Shown here: positions 18,846 to 26,415 of the stretch, piece by piece
Layout: every line of letters starts with the position of its first letter
How positions within the stretch are numbered: position 1 is the stretch's first letter
Assembly (NCBI RefSeq): GCF_014202435.1
Contig: NZ_JACHGU010000001.1
Location: forward strand, 682,001-746,000
Length of the DNA stretch: 64,000 nucleotides
Direction: 5' to 3'
DNA from: Pseudoxanthomonas broegbernensis
GTDB lineage: Bacteria; Pseudomonadota; Gammaproteobacteria; Xanthomonadales; Xanthomonadaceae
The notes under the pieces: generated by a model
The model's database searches: none
What the model was told of the DNA's origin: nothing
The model's input: the letters and a program-made list of their open reading frames with translations, nothing else
Translations under genes and position numbers: made by a program

Positions 18846-19037
18846 GGGGTGCGAGGCGTGTGGGGGTGTCTCCGTTGTAGGAAAAAGAACGAGGATGTCG
18901 AGTCGTGATGGCGTGTGTATGGAATAAGACAGAGGTTAGAAGCGTAGAAGTGAAGAACTAAGAGACAGAGGTGCAAAAGAGCAGAGAAGCGAGAAGCGCC
19001 TGCTTTCTAGGGGTTTCTCCCCGTCTCGTGGTCAGCC

Positions 19038-19087
19038 GAATATTCCCCGCTGGAATATTTGCCACGCGCATGGAGAGGAATATTCCC
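19038..19087. repeat. Three GGAATATTCC-type palindromic boxes
   Basis: GAATATTCC at 19038-19046, GGAATATTT at 19052-19060 and the perfect palindrome GGAATATTCC at 19077-19086. They lie in the 384-bp gap between the RepL-like gene and a small plus-strand gene, and may be operator or iteron sites for the RepL-like or another regulator. Apart from these and the palindrome at 19132-19150, nothing else was recognised in 18846-19229. Confidence 0.55.
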
Positions 19088-19131
19088 AACGGGGAACGCG
19101 GCCATCACGCGAGCATGGGCGGTAGCGGCGC

Positions 19132-19150
19132 GTGGACACATCGTGTCCAC
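19132..19150. promoter_or_regulatory. Perfect inverted repeat GTGGACAC-ATC-GTGTCCAC
   Basis: Two 8-bp arms around a 3-bp centre, 80 bp upstream of the small gene at 19230. The size and symmetry are those of a dimeric repressor operator. The regulator is not identified. Confidence 0.55.
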
Positions 19151-19229
19151 TGCGCACCGCCGCCAAGTGGGAGCTTGAGAATCTGGCGAGATCGGTTATT
19201 CGTGGTGCCCCAAGTACGGAGTCAAGCAC

Positions 19230-19490
19230 ATGACCGACGAAAGCAAGACCACACAAACGCTTCTGCGCGCGTTGTTGAAAGAGATGGAGAAGTCGCTCGC
19301 CAAGCCCAAGCCGTATGAGCCGGATTTGGACAACTACAAGACCCGGGTCAACGTGAATGAGTTCGAGCGCGGGCAGCGCGGAGGCAATTGGTGGGATGAC
19401 GACGAGAGCGGTGGCGGCGACGAGCCATTCGGCTTGGACCTACGCCCCACGCCGGCACCGAAGACGCGAGCGAAGCGTCGCTCGCTCTGA
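19230..19490 (+). CDS. Small acidic hypothetical protein
   Basis: 86 residues, unrecognised. It has a helical N-terminus (TTQTLLRALLKEMEKSLAKP), a central GGNWWDDDESGGGDEPFG segment and a basic tail (KTRAKRRSL). It converges with the recombinase-like gene without overlap (stop at 19490, neighbouring stop at 19491). Tight packing supports that it is real. Confidence 0.5.
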   Translation: MTDESKTTQTLLRALLKEMEKSLAKPKPYEPDLDNYKTRVNVNEFERGQRGGNWWDDDESGGGDEPFGLDLRPTPAPKTRAKRRSL

Positions 19491-20726
19491 CTACCAGCGC
19501 GGCTTCTGGGAACGACGTACCGTCGGCGCAGCTCTTGGAGCCTGGGTGGGAACACGGGCGGCGAGACGCACTGCGATCTTCGCGAAGCGCTCTGCCGCCG
19601 TCGGCGGCAGGGTCTTGATCTGCCGCACAGGGCGCGACGCCGCAGCCGCTTTGACGGCTACCGCGCCGCTTCCGCTTCGCGCGTTCCCGTAGCGCTGTTG
19701 CGTTCGATCACTCGCATGGCCCAGCCATGCCGCAACCCCCGCGCGCCCTTGCGACGCCTTCGCGTCGCTGGCGCGGGCATGGCGATATGCATAGGGCGAC
19801 AGACCTGGCTGTACTTGGCGCATGGCGCGGCGAACGGCGCCGATATCTGCTGCTGTGGCGGAGAGGTTGCCTCCCGCTTCTTCGACATGAGCACGCAGCA
19901 AAGCAACCGCCAGCGCGGACTGGCCGCGCCCCGTCGTGTCAACCTCCAGAACTCGCAACGGCTGGCCGCGTGTCGCGTCAACCTTCGCGCCAGCCACGGC
20001 GAGGCGCAGGCCGGTGCCCGTGGTGTCGAGCACGACACCACGCATAAGCTCTGCGGGACGGATGCCGAAAATCGCGATCGCGAGGCTTAGGCGCTCAACC
20101 CGGCTGCAGCGTTTCGGCTGACGCGCCAGCGCGACAAGCAACTGATCCGGCGTTGGAGCGTGCCGGCCAGCCTTCCGTTTACTCCTACTCGGCGGGCGCT
20201 TCCCGGCGGCGCGCAAGGCCGCCGCCTTGGCCGCCCAGGTAGGGCGGTTGGCGTCGAGATACAAGGCGCGAAACACGACCGCCCGCTCGAACGCCTGGCG
20301 AGTGAACTTTCGCATGGCTTCGGGTTCCTTGGCCTTCCGAGCCGCTTCGGCCAGGGAGCGCAGCCGGGCGATCTCTTCCGCCTCCACCCACCGGCAGGCC
20401 GACCGGAGCCGGTCGAAGTGGGCGCGGGTGCTAGCCACTTCCAGCGGCGTCGCACCCGCAGCCCACAGCCGCGCGTGGTCGCGCCTGTAAGCGGCACGGC
20501 TGGCCTCTGAGGGGTTGGCCCCGCTGGCGGCCGCCTCGTCCAGCACGGCGCGCACGGCGCGATCCATCGCGACCCCTGCGGGGGTACGCAGGCGTGCCCC
20601 CTCGGCCTCAGCCCGGGCGTGCGCCTCGGCCAGTGCGTCCGCGTATCGCGTCCGCAGGCCATCCGGCAGGCCCGCCCCTGGGTCTGGCTGTCGTTCGTCG
20701 GTGGTTGGCGTGCTGTCGCTCTTCAT
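19491..20726 (-). CDS. Degenerate tyrosine recombinase/integrase-like protein
   Basis: 411 residues from the ATG at 20726, which is preceded by a GGAGGGG ribosome site; an in-frame ATG lies four codons earlier. The C-terminal half has the recombinase order: FGIRPAELMRG (first Arg box), then YAYRHARASD, WLGHASDRTQQRYG with His and a candidate Tyr nucleophile. The usual H-x-x-R box reads Y-A-Y-R, so one conserved histidine is replaced. The N-terminal half is arginine- and alanine-rich and helical. It may be an accessory recombinase or resolvase for element B, separate from the integrase next to attR. Confidence 0.7.
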   Translation of the reverse strand: MKSDSTPTTDERQPDPGAGLPDGLRTRYADALAEAHARAEAEGARLRTPAGVAMDRAVRAVLDEAAASGANPSEASRAAYRRDHARLWAAGATPLEVASTRAHFDRLRSACRWVEAEEIARLRSLAEAARKAKEPEAMRKFTRQAFERAVVFRALYLDANRPTWAAKAAALRAAGKRPPSRSKRKAGRHAPTPDQLLVALARQPKRCSRVERLSLAIAIFGIRPAELMRGVVLDTTGTGLRLAVAGAKVDATRGQPLRVLEVDTTGRGQSALAVALLRAHVEEAGGNLSATAADIGAVRRAMRQVQPGLSPYAYRHARASDAKASQGRAGVAAWLGHASDRTQQRYGNARSGSGAVAVKAAAASRPVRQIKTLPPTAAERFAKIAVRLAARVPTQAPRAAPTVRRSQKPRW

Positions 20727-20750
20727 CCTCCCCTCCATCCCAGACCCACT

Positions 20751-21026
20751 GGGACGGCGTAGCCGTCCCGTGTCGCCGGGCGTTAGCCCGACGACAGGCC
20801 CCAGGCTCCCGCCTGTGGCCCGCGGTCATCGCTGGTGCGCTGACCGTCGCCCGGGTCGCTCCCGCTTCCCCCTGCGTCGCTGGGCGCGACACAGGGGCCG
20901 GGCGGCCTCTCTACGCCCCGTTGCTACGCGCCAGGACTTCGAGAGGGCACATTGTCGAGCAGTGCCACGGGTGGCACGCACCACAATGTGCTTCAGCTCG
21001 ATCTTGCGGACGGAACCCGGTCCGTC
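20751..21026. repeat. Cluster of at least six hairpins between the two recombinase genes
   Basis: Inverted repeats run almost end to end: GGGACGGC/GCCGTCCC (20751-20769); TGTCGcCGGGC/GCCCGaCGACA (20771-20796); GGCCcCAGGC/GCCTGtGGCC (20797-20820); CGGTCA/TGACCG (20823-20846); CCCCTGcGTCG/CGACaCAGGGG (20869-20897); CACATTGT/ACAATGTG enclosing GTGCCAC/GTGGCAC (20948-20990); GACGGA/TCCGTC (21009-21026). Three of them have one mismatched C at a similar place in the arm. This looks like DNA meant to fold as single strand, or a tight set of terminators. No gene is supported here. Confidence 0.7.
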
Positions 21027-22650
21027 AAGCGTCGTCGAGGATCTGGAGCGTCGTCAGTAGCGCAGTACGGTCTGCTTTCGACATGGACTTGACCAGCGCG
21101 GCAAGTTCCTTCGCGCCCTTCGGTGCGGCCTTCGCCTTGCCTGTCGAAGACTTCCTCTGCGTGGTCGCGTCCTTGTCTGCGGCTTCCAGTCGCGCGCCAG
21201 TCGAGGGGTCCAAGTGGGTGTACCGTGCGAAGGTGCGGACGTCCGAGTGCCCAGTAATCTCCATCGCCTGACCTTGCGGTAGGATCGCCGAGATCTCCGT
21301 GGTGCGTGTGTGCCGCAGATCGTGCAGCCTCGCGTGCGGCACTTCCGCGCGCTTCACGGCACGGACGAATGCTTGGTAGAGCGTGCTCCCCGAGATCGGC
21401 TTGCTGGGATTAGTAGGCGCAGGGAACACAATCCCCTCAGTCGGTGGGGGCGGCTCCAGCTTCGGTCGCTTCTTACCCTTCAACTTCTTCTCTTTGGCGA
21501 CGTAGTACCGCCATGGCTTGCCCTGGAACTCCTTCGGCGTCTGGTCGAGGTCATACCACGGGTCATACAGCCGGCGAAGGATGGGCTCCACGATCGGGAG
21601 AACTTGGATCGTACGCTCGCGGTAAGCACCACGCTTCGGCGTCTTAGTACCGACGAACACAACCTGCGGGTACTTCAGACCGTTCTCAGCCGTCGGCCAG
21701 GTGAAGTGCTCCCAGCGCAGTTTGGCGATTTCACCCTTGCGTGCGCCCGACCAGCGCAGGAACTGGATGCCTGCCCAAGTGGCGGTGTCGAGCAGCGACA
21801 TGGCGTTCTCCACCGCCTCGTACTCGGCACGGGTGAGGGCGCGAGTCATTGGCTTGCTGGTCGACTTGATCTCGTACCCCTGCCAGGGGCGCTCCTTCTT
21901 CATACCCCAGTAGAGCGTGGCGTGGTTCCAGACGCAGCCCAACAGGGCGAGAATTCGACGCTTGGTGCCGGCAGCTGCAGGCTTGTAGCGCGGCGCTGGC
22001 GTTTCGCCCACCTCCTTCGCGCGATCCACTTCCTCTGGTGTCGGTTTGATCTTGCGCCCACGCAACACCGGCAAAAGGCCGTACTGCGGGTTCACAAAAT
22101 CATCCATGCCCAGGTCCGACACCTTCTTGTCCATGACCGAGGGGCGGTTCGACGAGACTGCCACCTCGTCAGCGCGCAGGATGAGGTTGCGGATTTGGCC
22201 CGCGTCCTGGATGGCCCCTTTGCGTGGCTCCAGCGATCCTTCCGGCAGAGGATTGCCTTGCGCGTCGTGTAGCTCGCACGCTTCCCTGACCCATGCGTTG
22301 AGCATGTCGCGGAGTATCCACTGGCTGGCGACATACTCCGGCGGCTTATCGAAGTAGTGGAGGAACTGCTGCTTCTGGCCGGCGAACGCCTTGGCGTCCG
22401 CCAGCGCCCCGGCGCGATCCTTGCCCTTCCCCAGCTTCTTGGCAGAGGTCGTGTCCGGGATGTACGGGAAGATCTTGCGGATCGTGCCCGCCCTCTTCTC
22501 TGCCGGCTTGGCCTTACGGCCTCCGAGGCGGATACGCACCTCGAAGTACGGCCGGCTGGTGCCGATGTGGCGCTCGGTGATGTTGCGCGCGACCGTGCGC
22601 GTCTTTTCCTTCTTGGCCGACTGCTTGCCCTGCTTCTTGACCGCAGACAT
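21025..22650 (-). CDS. Tyrosine integrase of element B
   Basis: 541 residues. All catalytic boxes are present: SGARKGEIAKLRW (Arg I), HDLRHTRTTE (H-x-x-R), ITGHSDVRTFARYTHL (His and Tyr nucleophile). A long N-terminal arm-binding and core-binding region precedes them, with basic segments (KKQGKQSAKKEKTR). It is the first gene inside attR of element B, separated from it by 87 bp containing two GTTGCCAC repeats. It presumably recombines attP with the tRNA-Thr anticodon loop. It is longer than most integrases of this kind (about 400 residues). Confidence 0.93.
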   Translation of the reverse strand: MSAVKKQGKQSAKKEKTRTVARNITERHIGTSRPYFEVRIRLGGRKAKPAEKRAGTIRKIFPYIPDTTSAKKLGKGKDRAGALADAKAFAGQKQQFLHYFDKPPEYVASQWILRDMLNAWVREACELHDAQGNPLPEGSLEPRKGAIQDAGQIRNLILRADEVAVSSNRPSVMDKKVSDLGMDDFVNPQYGLLPVLRGRKIKPTPEEVDRAKEVGETPAPRYKPAAAGTKRRILALLGCVWNHATLYWGMKKERPWQGYEIKSTSKPMTRALTRAEYEAVENAMSLLDTATWAGIQFLRWSGARKGEIAKLRWEHFTWPTAENGLKYPQVVFVGTKTPKRGAYRERTIQVLPIVEPILRRLYDPWYDLDQTPKEFQGKPWRYYVAKEKKLKGKKRPKLEPPPPTEGIVFPAPTNPSKPISGSTLYQAFVRAVKRAEVPHARLHDLRHTRTTEISAILPQGQAMEITGHSDVRTFARYTHLDPSTGARLEAADKDATTQRKSSTGKAKAAPKGAKELAALVKSMSKADRTALLTTLQILDDA

Positions 22651-22668
22651 GCTTACCCCGGTGCGTGT

Positions 22669-22687
22669 GTTGCCACGGTGTTGCCAC
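22669..22687 (+). repeat. Element B right arm-type repeat pair
   Basis: GTTGCCAC at 22669-22676 and 22680-22687, spaced 11 bp, in the integrase leader. The same pair with the same spacing is at 9699-9717. The distance to the attR core is 50 bp. Confidence 0.7.
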
Positions 22688-22736
22688 TATTTGGCGACAG
22701 TACGCACGAAATGCAGGAAAAACGCAATACGCCGTA

Positions 22737-22748
22737 TCATTCGTAATG
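22737..22748 (+). other. attR core of element B
   Basis: TCATTCGTAATG is identical to 9583-9594. To its right the sequence continues as the 3' half of tRNA-Thr number 2. Confidence 0.85.
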
Positions 22749-22784
22749 ATGAGGTCGTAGGTTCGATTCCTATTTCCGGCACCA
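22747..22784 (+). pseudogene. tRNA-Thr(CGT) number 2, 3' half (positions 39-76)
   Basis: Anticodon 3' stem TGATG, variable loop, T arm GTAGG/CCTAT around TTCGATT, acceptor 3' strand TTCCGGC and ACCA. It completes the 5' half at 9555-9592 to a 76-nt tRNA. It is cut off from its promoter by 13.15 kb of element B. Confidence 0.9.
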
Positions 22785-22798
22785 CGCTACAGCAGGAA

Positions 22799-22826
22799 GG
22801 CCGCCCCCGAAGGGGCGGCCTTTTTG
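22799..22826 (+). terminator. Terminator of tRNA-Thr number 2
   Basis: GGCCGCCCC/GGGGCGGCC with a four-base loop (22799-22820), followed by TTTTTGTT. It lies 14 bp after the tRNA CCA. The tRNA of element A thus also came with its own terminator. Confidence 0.85.
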
Positions 22827-23105
22827 TTACCGGACCATCCGCTTGTCAGGCGGATCAGACTCGCGGCGTTGCCGCCACGTCTGCGAACTCCGACTCCACA
22901 CCACGTCGTCAGGCGTCAGCTCGCGGAACGCTTCAAGGATGCCCTTATTGATCCCCCAGTTTCGCTGGCGGTTCTTGTAGACGTGATGCTCGCCGAAGGT
23001 CATGCGTATGCCGCGCGCAGCGGACGATTGCACCAAGCGGTTTTGCCGCCGGTACTGATCGAGCATCCACCGCGCTACGGCCTTCTCATCTTCCGAAGGG
23101 GTCAT
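22827..23105 (-). CDS. Small phage-type protein (DUF6953-like)
   Basis: 92 residues with a strong GGAGGTG ribosome site upstream of the ATG at 23105. The pattern FGEHHVYKN...INKGILEAFRELT followed by VVWSRSSQTWRQR resembles DUF6953-like small proteins found beside phage-type genes, which are of unknown function. The family match is from memory of the pattern and should be treated as tentative. It is the last gene of element A's minus-strand array before the tRNA terminator. Confidence 0.65.
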   Translation of the reverse strand: MTPSEDEKAVARWMLDQYRRQNRLVQSSAARGIRMTFGEHHVYKNRQRNWGINKGILEAFRELTPDDVVWSRSSQTWRQRRESDPPDKRMVR

Positions 23106-23189
23106 ATATCACCTCCGATGGCCTGTAGAGGTGTCTTCGCCCAAGAGGGACGGGAGGGCGCCACGACGGACGCCTCCCGGGTGCTGCGC

Positions 23190-23288
23190 TTAGCCCGGAG
23201 GGCTGCGCCAATGCTGGCAGACGTACTCCAGACGGCCCTTACGGACCCGGGTATACGCGCACACATGCACCGTCTTGGCGTGGGACAT
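23190..23288 (-). CDS. Very small basic protein (32 residues)
   Basis: It reads MSHAKTVHVCAYTRVRKGRL followed by EYVCQHWRSPPG, with a GGAGGA ribosome site about seven bases upstream of the ATG at 23288. The VHV-AYTR-R and C-x-H pattern resembles very short conserved proteins seen in xanthomonad phage-like regions. It has two cysteines and a histidine but no complete zinc site. It precedes the 92-residue gene on the same strand. Too short for statistical confidence. Confidence 0.5.
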   Translation of the reverse strand: MSHAKTVHVCAYTRVRKGRLEYVCQHWRSPPG

Positions 23289-23484
23289 AAGTCCTCCTGC
23301 AAGCCGGGTTTGTGAGGGCGATATCGGTATTCCGGGTCCCAGGGGGTATACTCCCTGTGTTGTACGGGCCGCGGAATCGGCAGAGGGACACCCTCAACTG
23401 CCATGCCGTGATGCCGGTACGGAGGTTCGGAACATCGTTGTAGGCACCCTTGCCGGGGTGTTTCCAACTCCGAACCAACCGCAC
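23239..23484 (-). CDS. Ash-like leader ORF or conserved non-coding segment
   Basis: An 81-codon frame containing NTGSIPPGTRNTDIALTN, a stretch like those in short Ash-family frames of P4-type prophages. It overlaps the 32-residue gene in another frame. Such frames may be translations of a conserved structured RNA region rather than real proteins, since in P4 the immunity RNA lies in a comparable place. The region around it is rich in inverted repeats. Recorded because its position supports P4-like ancestry; coding status is doubtful. Confidence 0.3.
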   Translation of the reverse strand: MRLVRSWKHPGKGAYNDVPNLRTGITAWQLRVSLCRFRGPYNTGSIPPGTRNTDIALTNPACRRTYVPRQDGACVRVYPGP

Positions 23485-23503
23485 CAGCGTTTTGCCTACC
23501 TAG

Positions 23504-23550
23504 CGCCTCAACTCAAGCCTGTTTCGCGACGGGGAACTTGAGTTGGGGCG
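23504..23550. repeat. Long hairpin, arms 14 bp
   Basis: CGCCTCAACTCAAG (23504-23517) faces CTTGAGTTGGGGCG (23537-23550) with one mismatch and a 19-bp loop. It lies 55 bp past the stop of the DUF5343 gene, so it could terminate that gene's transcript. It could also form part of a structured leader upstream of the small genes at 23190-23484. Nothing else was recognised in 23485-23604. Confidence 0.5.
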
Positions 23551-23604
23551 TTGCTTTGTCTGGGCCACCCACGGCGGTAGTCAGCGGGCGGCCGCGATCT
23601 AATG

Positions 23605-24357
23605 TCATGACGATTCATCCTCCTCTTCCGCTTCCTCCGGGACCTCTTCGGCCATCGTGTCGCGGTAGTTCTTCAAGATGAACTCCGTCATCTTGATGAC
23701 GTTCTCCCACTGCTTCTCCGTCATCTGTCCCGGGAGGTAGATGACGCCGTCTTGACCCCCGAAGATCGGGATGGGGATGGCCACCATGTCGGCGCGCGGG
23801 GCCTTCGGCTTTGAGGACTCATGCGGGGAGTGGACCGGAGCATGGGGTGCGACGGGTGGCGTCACCGCCGCCTTCGTCTTCCGCTTCCCGTTCCCGCTGC
23901 CGGTAACAGGCGGTACCTTCGCATGAGGGCTGACAGCAATGCCTGCCTCCTTGGCCGCCGCGAGGAAGAAGGTGATCGACTTGCTGAGAGTCGATCCGCT
24001 GATCTCGTATTGGCGGAACTGGTCGGCGAGCTGTGAGGTGGTCGCGCTGCGGAGATTGAAGGTCCCGTCAGTGATAGCCCCGTAGGAAGATTCGACCATT
24101 TCCTTGAGCAGGGTCTTGGATTCCTGCTCGTCCGCCGCAATGAAGTTCTCCAAGCGTTCGGTCGGGGTGCCGTCGTCGTTGACCAGCTCGAACCATTTGA
24201 GGGTCGCAATAAGCGCGGACTTCTCCGAGCCCGAGCGCTTGCTCAGGTAGCTGCGGTCGATAGCCGAAGGCATGACGTCATGCTCCTTCAGCTCGCTCAT
24301 GAGATTCAGGAAGCTGCGGTAAGACGTGTACGGCGGCTTGACGGTCTTGTCGTTCAT
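23605..24357 (-). CDS. DUF5343 domain protein
   Basis: 250 residues. The first 130 residues match the DUF5343 pattern: PPYTSYRSFLNLMSELKEHD, IDRSYLSKRSGSEKSALIAT, LKWFELVNDDGTPTERLENF, a domain found in genes on mobile elements and of unknown function. A proline/lysine-rich linker (about 150-190) leads to a C-terminal segment (PIFGGQDGVIYLPGQMTEKQ) and an acidic tail (EEVPEEAEEEDESS). It is probably cargo of the satellite; neighbouring small genes give no further clue. Confidence 0.75.
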   Translation of the reverse strand: MNDKTVKPPYTSYRSFLNLMSELKEHDVMPSAIDRSYLSKRSGSEKSALIATLKWFELVNDDGTPTERLENFIAADEQESKTLLKEMVESSYGAITDGTFNLRSATTSQLADQFRQYEISGSTLSKSITFFLAAAKEAGIAVSPHAKVPPVTGSGNGKRKTKAAVTPPVAPHAPVHSPHESSKPKAPRADMVAIPIPIFGGQDGVIYLPGQMTEKQWENVIKMTEFILKNYRDTMAEEVPEEAEEEDESS

Positions 24358-24658
24358 AGGGAACCCCTCGTCCGTTTGAGAATTTCGGACAGGCGCAGTT
24401 CACCACAGTCCCCGGCCTCATGCAACACCCTGGGCGATGGCGGCCAAAAAGGACCAGATGCCATGAAATTCAAATTCTCGGAATCTTTCGCAAACTATTG
24501 ATGCGAAACGGTATTTCTATTATGTAATGTTTGTGCGCATCTCACTTCATGCGACAGGCGGGATTGTCCCGCCTCCGGAGAGCGGGTCTAGCTGCGCGAA
24601 ACTGCCGCCCTCCGAAGGGCGTGGCACGGTCGGAACGGCCGTTTGTATGGTGGAGTGG
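24358..24658. other. AT-rich gap in element A
   Basis: About 300 bp without a supported gene. Bases 24461-24540 are much more AT-rich than the surroundings and could hold the promoter of the leftward DUF5343 gene. A hairpin GGCGGGA/TCCCGCC lies at 24557-24573, without a clear T tract. Nothing else was recognised. Confidence 0.5.
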
Positions 24659-25114
24659 CTACGGAAAGATCCACCGCGGACTCTCGCCCAATAGGGACCG
24701 CGGCGCGAGTCGCCAGCCGCGGGAGGTCTGGATGCGCCCGGCCACGAGGCCGTCCAGCGAGTCCGGCCGCAGCCCGTGTTCCTCCCGCATTTCGAGCTTG
24801 GTTCGGGAGACAATCCGCCCGGACGCGACGTGCTGCCAGCGGTAGGTGCGTTCGTCGCGGTTGAAGCCCCGGGCGCGCTCCCGGTAGGCCGGGTCCGCCC
24901 ATCGAGCCTTCATCTGCGCGGATATGCGCACGCGGTAGTCGGGATCGGCCCATAGGCGGGCCATCGTGGCGCGGCTCGCCGCCACCTGACGAGAGACAGC
25001 TTCCCCCGGCGCGGTCGCCCCGTCACCGTCGCCTACGGCGTCATTCCCATCCGCGCCGGGGGTCGCTGGTTGGTCAGGGTGCCCCGGCGGCACGAGGCGG
25101 GCGCGACACGTCAC
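24659..25114 (-). CDS. NUMOD-like DNA-binding protein without nuclease core
   Basis: 151 residues from a GTG at 25114. After a low-complexity N-terminus, two similar units (ARLWADPDYRVRISAQMKA and ARWADPAYRERARGF) resemble NUMOD3-type helices. YRWQHVASGRIVSRTKLEMR with SLDGLVAGRIQTSRGWRL then resembles the DNA-binding tails of phage HNH homing endonucleases. No HNH or GIY-YIG catalytic motif is seen. It could be a remnant of a homing endonuclease or a phage regulator. Confidence 0.6.
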   Translation of the reverse strand: MTCRARLVPPGHPDQPATPGADGNDAVGDGDGATAPGEAVSRQVAASRATMARLWADPDYRVRISAQMKARWADPAYRERARGFNRDERTYRWQHVASGRIVSRTKLEMREEHGLRPDSLDGLVAGRIQTSRGWRLAPRSLLGESPRWIFP

Positions 25115-25135
25115 CGCCGGAACACCCCGATTCGG

Positions 25136-25258
25136 TCAGCGACCGCGGCGAGTCGTCGCCGCGCGCTTCTTCATCTTGTTGGCCGTCGCGTTGCGCTCGG
25201 CCTGTTTCTTCTCGTGGACCGCCTTCGCCTTCCGGACGTTGGGGACCGCGCCTTTCAT
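25136..25258 (-). CDS. Small very basic protein (40 residues)
   Basis: It reads MKGAVPNVRKAKAVHEKKQA and continues with lysine- and arginine-rich sequence to TTRRGR. The ATG at 25258 overlaps the stop of the preceding gene as ATGA, which supports translation by coupling. No family recognised; the charge suggests nucleic-acid binding. Confidence 0.5.
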   Translation of the reverse strand: MKGAVPNVRKAKAVHEKKQAERNATANKMKKRAATTRRGR

Positions 25259-26013
25259 GCTTCGTCCTCCTCACCCGACGCTTCGGCGATGGCCCGGGCG
25301 GCGAGCTGGTTGCTCAGATTGGCGATGGGGTCGGCCTTGCCGCGCACGAACTCGTCATTTGCCGCGCGCGCGGTGCGCTCGGCCAGCAGGACGCCCTTGA
25401 GCTTGGCCGTGACCTCGGCGTGTTGCGCGCCCCACACCCTCTCGGCAAACGCCGCCACCGAGAACGGGCGGCGATCCGAAGGGCGGCGGTCTACCACGGT
25501 CGCGACCGCGGCAGCCAGAGGCATGTCCCCGGTGGCAATCGCGGTGATCGCGGCGGTTTCCAGCTCGACCGGGCCTGCGCCTTCGAGCTGCGTTTGATAC
25601 TGCGTGCGCCGGGCATCGCCCAAGGCGACACGCCCGAGCATCTGCGCGGGCGACTGGCACAGGGTCAGCAGGAACGCGGCATCGGCGGCGACCTTCGCCA
25701 GCGGGCGCAGGAGTTCCTCCCGCTGGCCGCGGCTCGATTCCACGATGGTCAGGCGGAACTTGGCGATGCGCGAGGCGAGCTGACGGCGCGCGAACTGCTT
25801 GGCGACGGCGCGATTGGCGGAGTCCGTCTCACGGACGAGGTCGTCACCGTCGCGGCTGAAACGGTCGCGGGCGTCGGCGACCTGCTGCTGGATGTTGGCG
25901 ATGCGCGCACCAAAGGCGGTGGCGAGTTCGGCGGCGCGGTTCGCGAGCCGGTCGATGTTCTCCACGGTCAGCGGAACATCGGTGGGAATGGTCTTGAAAT
26001 TGACGTTCGGCAT
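25255..26013 (-). CDS. Phage-type hypothetical protein
   Basis: 252 residues, mostly helical and alanine-rich (VENIDRLANRAAELATAFGA, ANIQQQVADARDRF), suggesting coiled coils. A GAGGA ribosome site precedes the ATG at 26013. It stands downstream of the terminase genes, where virion genes usually lie. However, no portal, protease or capsid signature was recognised, and the size and composition do not match a major capsid protein. Function unknown. Confidence 0.6.
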   Translation of the reverse strand: MPNVNFKTIPTDVPLTVENIDRLANRAAELATAFGARIANIQQQVADARDRFSRDGDDLVRETDSANRAVAKQFARRQLASRIAKFRLTIVESSRGQREELLRPLAKVAADAAFLLTLCQSPAQMLGRVALGDARRTQYQTQLEGAGPVELETAAITAIATGDMPLAAAVATVVDRRPSDRRPFSVAAFAERVWGAQHAEVTAKLKGVLLAERTARAANDEFVRGKADPIANLSNQLAARAIAEASGEEDEA

Positions 26014-26095
26014 GGGGGCTATTCCTCAGCGTGCGGCCCAGCCAGTGGGACCGCTCGCTCCCGACCATATGGACCGGATTTGCCCCGCGCGAGTG

Positions 26096-26398
26096 TTATT
26101 TCTTGGGTCGGTTTACTTCTTCGGCTGGAAACGGCACGCAACGTATGGAATTCGTGGCCTCGTCCAATTTGCAGTCCATCCGCTCGAATCGTTGTTGAAT
26201 CTGGCGGTTTCCGTGGCCGTTCGCGCGAAACCGCGCGGGCTGCTCCACCTCGACCCGCACCGGCGGCTGCGCGCGCGGCGAGTAGGTGCCGACCTTCGCC
26301 CGCTCCAACGTCTCCCGGGCATTGAACAACTCGCGCTGCGCCGCCTGCGCGTTACCGATCACGAGGGCCAGCATCAGGTACTTGTAGGAACGTCGCAT
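26096..26398 (-). CDS. Small exported protein of element A
   Basis: 100 residues. The ATG at 26398 has a GGAGG ribosome site ten bases upstream and gives a short signal peptide (MRRSYKYLMLALVIGNAQA). The mature part is polar, with two cysteines (MDCKLDEATNSIRC) that could form a disulfide in the periplasm. It could be a spanin-like or envelope protein, but no lysis cassette surrounds it. Function unknown. Confidence 0.55.
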   Translation of the reverse strand: MRRSYKYLMLALVIGNAQAAQRELFNARETLERAKVGTYSPRAQPPVRVEVEQPARFRANGHGNRQIQQRFERMDCKLDEATNSIRCVPFPAEEVNRPKK

Positions 26399-26415
26399 CT
26401 TGGTCTCCTCCGTTG

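Noticed and set aside
24659..25114. Homing endonuclease
   Set aside because: NUMOD-like repeats are visible, but no HNH, GIY-YIG or LAGLIDADG catalytic motif.
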